A DNA stretch of 34,620 bases, taken from assembly GCA_900766645.1 (NCBI GenBank), contig CAAFWD010000192.1:1-34620 (forward strand), written 5' to 3'. How positions within the stretch are numbered: the stretch's first letter is position 1; each line of letters opens with the position of its first letter. Positions 31,328 through 34,620 of the stretch are shown here, one piece after another. Source of the stretch: an uncultured Cetobacterium sp. (lineage in GTDB: Bacteria > Fusobacteriota > Fusobacteriia > Fusobacteriales > Fusobacteriaceae). Position numbers and translations under genes: made by a program. Below the pieces are notes generated by a model that was not told the origin of the DNA, searched no databases, and worked only from the letters and a program-made list of their open reading frames with translations.

Positions 31328-31993
31328 ATGATTAAATTAATAGGGGTATTAATAATCTTAGTAGGATTTGTTATGAAGCTAGATACAATTGCAGTTGTAT
31401 TAGCAGCAGGAGTTGCAACTGGATTAGTTGCAGGGATTGATTTTACAGAGATTCTTAATATTTTAGGAACAGCATTTATTCAAACAAGATATATGACACT
31501 ACTTCTTTTAACACTTTCAGTAGTTGGAATTTTAGAAAGAAATGGTTTAAGAGAGAGAGCATCAATTTGTATCTCAAAATTAAAAGGGGCAACAGCAGGA
31601 AAAGTTTTATCAATCTATGTTTTTATTAGAATGGTTGCAGCAGCACTTTCTATAAGATTAGGTGGACACGTTCAATTTATAAGACCTCTTATCTATCCAA
31701 TGGCAAAGGGAGCTATTGAAAAAGATGGACCTATATCAGAGGAGTTAGATGAGGAATTAAAAGGATATACAAATACAGCGGAAAACTATGCAAACTTCTA
31801 CGGACAAAATGTTTTCGTAGCATCAGCAGGAGTACTTTTAATTGTTGGAACACTTCAAGAATTAGGAGTTAAAGTTGAGGCTTACTCTGTAGCTAAAGCA
31901 TCTATCCCAGTAGCTTTAACAGCTTTAGTATTGGCATTTATCCAATATTATCACTTAGATAGAAAAATAAAAAAAGCTAGAGAGAAAAAGTAG
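31328..31993 (+). CDS. DUF969 family membrane protein
   Basis: 221 aa from ATG 31328, which follows TGGAGGA; the ATG at 31316 overlaps that Shine-Dalgarno. Five to six hydrophobic segments: 3-40, 44-70, 92-112, and the C-terminal 170-205. DUF969 landmarks: LTLSVVGILERNGLRERA, IRLGGHVQFIRPLIYPMAKGA (central), and YTNTAENYANFYGQNVFVASAGVLL. DUF969 and DUF979 proteins are almost always adjacent and presumably form one transporter; linkage with pyroglutamyl peptidase is recurrent. The substrate is not established; 5-oxoproline, a pyroglutamyl peptide or a related amino acid would fit the gene set (inference). Confidence 0.85.
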   Translation: MIKLIGVLIILVGFVMKLDTIAVVLAAGVATGLVAGIDFTEILNILGTAFIQTRYMTLLLLTLSVVGILERNGLRERASICISKLKGATAGKVLSIYVFIRMVAAALSIRLGGHVQFIRPLIYPMAKGAIEKDGPISEELDEELKGYTNTAENYANFYGQNVFVASAGVLLIVGTLQELGVKVEAYSVAKASIPVALTALVLAFIQYYHLDRKIKKAREKK

Positions 31994-32001
31994 GAGGAAA
32001 T

Positions 32002-32919
32002 ATGAACGTAAAAATGTTATTAGAACTTATGTATGTTCTATGTGGAGTAGTACTATTAATTAGTGGTGGATATTCACTTGCAGATAAAAGTAATCCAAAA
32101 AGATTTGGATCAGCGGCTTTCTGGTTTATATTTGGATTTTTATTTATAGGAGGACCTTATATAAGTCCTGCAATAGTAGGAGCACTGCTTCTTGTAATGG
32201 GAGGACTAAGTGCAACAAAATCAGTTTCAATAGCTCACTTTACAAATAGTACAGAGGAGTATAGAAAAGCTCAAGCTGAAAAAGTAGGAAATAAACTTTT
32301 CCTTCCAGCAATAATGATTGGAGTTGTAGCATTTTCTGTAGCTCAGTTTACAAAATTAGGTGGATTAATTGGATTAGGATTAGGAGCAATTGTAGCTTTA
32401 ATATTAGCAATGGTTGTTACAAAAGAGAAAGTTGATAAAATCCCTTATGATTCAAGTAGAATTTTACAACAGATGGGAGTAACAGTTATACTTCCACAAT
32501 TATTAGGATCATTAGGATCAGTATTTGCTAAAGCTGGAGTTGGAGCAGTTATAGCTGGAATGATGGGAAGCATTGTACCAGAAGGAAATATTTTAGCAGG
32601 TGTAACAGTTTATTGTTTAGCTATGGCTATCTTTACAATGATAATGGGAAATGCCTTTGCAGCCTTTGCAGTAATTACAGCAGGAATTGGTTACCCATTT
32701 GTAATAGCTCAAGGTGGGAATCCAGCAGTAGTTGGATCAATGGGATTAACAGCTGGATATTGCGGAACTTTATTAACTCCTATGGGAGCTAACTTTAATA
32801 TAGTGCCAGCATCAATTTTAGAGATGAAAAATAAAAACGGAGTTATTTTAAAACAGATAGGAGTAGCTGTACCACTGCTATTTATTCATATAATTTTAAT
32901 GTATTTACTAGCATTTTAA
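32002..32919 (+). CDS. DUF979 family membrane protein
   Basis: 305 aa with about nine TM helices. Landmarks: LMYVLCGVVLLISGGYSLADKSNPKRFGSAAFWFIFGFLF (about 10-50), ILQQMGVTVILPQLLGSLGSVFAKAGVG in the middle, and GNAFAAFAVITAGIGYPFVI followed by GYCGTLLTPMGANFNIVPA, probably the substrate-binding re-entrant region. Starts eight bases after the DUF969 stop with TAGGAGG, so it is a co-translated partner. Probable second subunit of a two-component permease. Confidence 0.87.
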   Translation: MNVKMLLELMYVLCGVVLLISGGYSLADKSNPKRFGSAAFWFIFGFLFIGGPYISPAIVGALLLVMGGLSATKSVSIAHFTNSTEEYRKAQAEKVGNKLFLPAIMIGVVAFSVAQFTKLGGLIGLGLGAIVALILAMVVTKEKVDKIPYDSSRILQQMGVTVILPQLLGSLGSVFAKAGVGAVIAGMMGSIVPEGNILAGVTVYCLAMAIFTMIMGNAFAAFAVITAGIGYPFVIAQGGNPAVVGSMGLTAGYCGTLLTPMGANFNIVPASILEMKNKNGVILKQIGVAVPLLFIHIILMYLLAF

Positions 32920-32935
32920 TCTTGGGAGGTAAGGA

Positions 32936-33577
32936 ATGAAAGTTTTAATTACAGGTTTTGATCCATTTGGAGGAGAAAGTATAAATCCAGGATGGGAAGC
33001 TATAAAAAAAATGAAAGATAACATAGATGGTATTGAAGTTATAAAATTAGAAATTCCTACAGTTTTTAGAAAATCAGCTGAAAAGCTTTACGAAGGAATT
33101 GAGCAGCATAAACCAGATGCAGTTATTTGTGTTGGACAAGCTGGTGGAAGATTTGATATGTCAATTGAGAGAGTGGCAATAAACATTGATGATGGAAGAA
33201 TAGCTGATAATGAAGGGATTCAGCCAATAGATACAGTTATTTATGAAGATGGAGAAGCTGCATATTTTGCAACACTTCCAATTAAGGGAATGGTTCAGGA
33301 TATGAAAGAGGCTAAAATACCGGCTTCAGTTTCTAATACAGCTGGAACATTTGTTTGTAACCATATTATGTATTGCCTACTTCATTACGTAAAGAAAAAT
33401 AACTTAAATATAAAAGGTGGATTCGTTCACGTTCCATATATAACAGAGCAAGTTGTAGAAAAAAAGGGAGTTCCATACATGGAGGTTTCCACAATAACAA
33501 GAGCTTTAGAAGTATGTGTGGCATCACTTAAAAAGTATGACACAGATATAAAAGTTTCTGGTGGAAAAGAGTTCTAA
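32936..33577 (+). CDS. pcp: Pyrrolidone-carboxylate peptidase (pyroglutamyl-peptidase I)
   Basis: Cytosolic cysteine peptidase (family C15) that removes N-terminal pyroglutamate from peptides. 213 aa, normal length. The catalytic triad is visible: E79 in DMSIERVAINIDD, C141 in NTAGTFVCNHIMY, and H165 in GGFVHVPYITEQV, near the positions of the Bacillus enzyme. The N-terminal FDPFGGESINPGWEA is the family signature. Co-transcribed with DUF969/DUF979, the usual arrangement, so imported pyroglutamyl compounds are the likely substrate. Ends at a bidirectional terminator. Confidence 0.95.
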   Translation: MKVLITGFDPFGGESINPGWEAIKKMKDNIDGIEVIKLEIPTVFRKSAEKLYEGIEQHKPDAVICVGQAGGRFDMSIERVAINIDDGRIADNEGIQPIDTVIYEDGEAAYFATLPIKGMVQDMKEAKIPASVSNTAGTFVCNHIMYCLLHYVKKNNLNIKGGFVHVPYITEQVVEKKGVPYMEVSTITRALEVCVASLKKYDTDIKVSGGKEF

Positions 33578-33589
33578 TATATAAAAATA

Positions 33590-33623
33590 AAAGTCTTAAT
33601 CACTTTACAGTGACTAAGACTTT
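33590..33623. terminator. Bidirectional terminator after pcp
   Basis: A 15-bp stem with one mismatch (33590-33604 with 33609-33623) and T runs on both sides. On the - strand its arm is also the last codons of the 34-codon ORF. Confidence 0.85.
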
Positions 33624-33704
33624 TTTATTTTTTTGTTTCATTTTTTCTTCCATTTTTACAAATAGAATGAAAGACATAATTGAAAATAGAATAGCTTTAA
33701 CCAT
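33600..33704 (-). CDS. 34-aa small membrane peptide (possible)
   Basis: From ATG 33704, preceded by AAAAGGAG at a good spacing of eight bases, a 34-codon frame encodes an N-terminal hydrophobic helix (about residues 3-16, KAILFSIMSFILFV) followed by a basic tail (MEEKMKQKNKKVLVTVK). The longer 61-codon version from 33785 has no ribosome-binding site. The last codons and stop lie within the terminator hairpin. The layout (one TM helix, charged tail, single gene, terminator at the stop) resembles type I toxin-like small proteins, but no antisense RNA is evident. It may also be a chance ORF. Confidence 0.4.
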   Translation of the reverse strand: MVKAILFSIMSFILFVKMEEKMKQKNKKVLVTVK

Positions 33705-33801
33705 AATAATTTCTCCTTTTGATTTTAATAATTTATTATAAATCATAAAAGTAAAAATTAGGTAAAAAATAAAAAAATAAAACATTTTTGAAAAACATCT
33801 A

Positions 33802-33830
33802 TTGACAAAACTACATTGATGAAGTAAATA
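33802..33830 (+). promoter_or_regulatory. Promoter of the peptidase C26 gene
   Basis: TTGACA (33802-33807), a 17-base spacer and TAAATA (33825-33830), about 35 bases before the start codon. Confidence 0.55.
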
Positions 33831-33864
33831 GTAATAACACTACAAAACGAGAGGGAGAGGGATT

Positions 33865-34596
33865 ATGAAAAAGCCAATAATTGGAATTACATCAGCTTAT
33901 GAAAAAGAGGAAGGGTTAAAGAACTATCACCGTAGTACTGTAAGTGTAGATTATAGTAAAGCGGTTGTTGCGGCTGGAGGAATACCTGTTATAATTCCAA
34001 CGCTAGATAATGAAGAGGTTATAGATGAACAATTAAATCTAATAGATGGACTTATTTTATCAGGGGGAAGCGATCTGAATCCAATCTATTTTGGGGAGGA
34101 TTTTAAAGATAAAATGGGAGTTATATCTCCAGAAAGAGATAAAAGTGAGATGATAATTTTAGAAAAATTTATGAAAACAGATAAACCTGTGCTAGGAATT
34201 TGTAGAGGGCATCAGATTTTAAATGTTTTTTATGGAGGAACTTTATATCAAGATTTAAGTTATTATAAAGGTGATGTATTAAAGCATAGACAGGATCTAC
34301 ATCCAGAACTAGAAGTTCATAAGGTGAAAATAAAAGAGGGAAGTATGCTTCATTCACTGTATGGGGATAGTGTAATGACAAACTCTTTTCATCATCAATC
34401 TTTAAATAAAATTGGAAATGGATTTAAAGTTGTAGCCGAAACTGCTGATGGAATAGTTGAAGCCATAGAGAAGGATGGAGATAGATTCTGTATGGGGATA
34501 CAGTGGCATCCAGAGATGATGGTAGCTAGAGGAAATAAGAATATGGAAAAAATTTTTAAACTATTTATAGATAAAACCCAAGAGAATGTAAAATAA
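33865..34596 (+). CDS. Gamma-glutamyl hydrolase, class-I glutamine amidotransferase fold (peptidase C26, PuuD-like)
   Basis: 243 aa. Hydrolyses a gamma-glutamyl amide bond, as PuuD does for gamma-glutamyl-GABA. The catalytic triad is visible: C113 in PVLGICRGHQILN, H215 and E217 in GIQWHPEMM. DGLILSGGSDLNPIYFGE (61-78) and FHHQSLNKIG are family motifs, as is N-terminal KKPIIGITSAY. No other Puu-pathway gene is near, so the real substrate may be another gamma-glutamyl compound; neighbouring pcp suggests salvage of glutamyl/pyroglutamyl compounds. The Shine-Dalgarno GAGGGAGAGGG is strong. It has its own promoter and does not share the pcp transcript. Confidence 0.85.
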   Translation: MKKPIIGITSAYEKEEGLKNYHRSTVSVDYSKAVVAAGGIPVIIPTLDNEEVIDEQLNLIDGLILSGGSDLNPIYFGEDFKDKMGVISPERDKSEMIILEKFMKTDKPVLGICRGHQILNVFYGGTLYQDLSYYKGDVLKHRQDLHPELEVHKVKIKEGSMLHSLYGDSVMTNSFHHQSLNKIGNGFKVVAETADGIVEAIEKDGDRFCMGIQWHPEMMVARGNKNMEKIFKLFIDKTQENVK

Positions 34597-34620
34597 CTTT
34601 TTTTAAATAAAGGTACACGG

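Noticed and set aside
33705..33785. N-terminal extension of the small ORF to 61 codons
   Set aside because: No ribosome-binding site before the upstream ATG; the ATG at 33704 has AAAAGGAG.
34169..34381. 70-codon - strand frame in the C26 gene
   Set aside because: Antisense shadow of a well-supported gene.
1..34620. CRISPR array, tRNA, rRNA, IS element or prophage
   Set aside because: No regularly spaced repeats, tRNA-like cloverleaf, transposase, integrase or phage genes were seen.

Overview
The window is strongly AT-rich (AGA arginine codons, A/T third positions, Shine-Dalgarno boxes of the AAGGAG type) and has the gene content of an anaerobic, amino-acid-fermenting, Gram-negative member of the Fusobacteriota (Fusobacterium / Cetobacterium / Ilyobacter type). 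Pointers are anaerobic sulfite reductase AsrABC, tryptophanase, an ornithine decarboxylase / PotE pair and a sugar-binding protein with a plain (non-lipoprotein) signal peptide, as expected for a periplasm. The genus is inference. No rRNA, tRNA, CRISPR array, IS element or phage gene was seen.

Layout. (1) 1-752: 3' part of lysA. (2) 807-10634: a sulfur-handling island. It has a PRD/EIIB-type regulator, D-cysteine desulfhydrase (dcyD), a TauE/SafE exporter, an unrecognised 395-aa protein, a convergent YeiH-type transporter, a second but half-length copy of the PRD regulator, and divergently asrABC. (3) 10876-14125: a chlamydial-type pyruvoyl arginine decarboxylase (aaxB-like), a small secreted Asn/Cys-rich protein, a candidate small RNA, and a second siroheme sulfite/nitrite reductase. 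(4) 14176-18112: a long leader followed by speF-potE. (5) 18232-21290: envelope and unknown proteins, including a DUF697 protein and a DUF4402 protein behind a structured 5' leader. (6) 21363-24157: DUF1847 protein divergent from a nitroreductase / HxlR regulator / old-yellow-enzyme operon, with tandem HxlR-like operators between them. (7) 24177-25690: tryptophanase behind a GC-rich, apparently bistable leader RNA. (8) 25733-31161: sugar ABC transporter plus ROK kinase, divergent from an RpiR regulator. (9) 31248-34596: DUF969, DUF979, pyroglutamyl peptidase and a class-I glutamine-amidotransferase-fold hydrolase (peptidase C26), with a 34-codon small ORF between the last two.

How it fits together. 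Regions 2 and 3 would release sulfide from D-cysteine and reduce sulfite by two routes, with two transporters of sulfur-anion-exporter families. Two of the reductase transcription units carry the same TTTGA-N8-TCAAA palindrome. Regions 3, 4 and 7 hold three amino-acid-consuming enzymes (arginine to agmatine, ornithine to putrescine, tryptophan to indole), consistent with acid resistance and amino-acid fermentation. Region 9 looks like salvage of pyroglutamyl and gamma-glutamyl compounds. The least explained items are the 395-aa protein linked to dcyD, the PRD regulators in a region with no PTS genes, and the structured leaders of tnaA and the DUF4402 gene.
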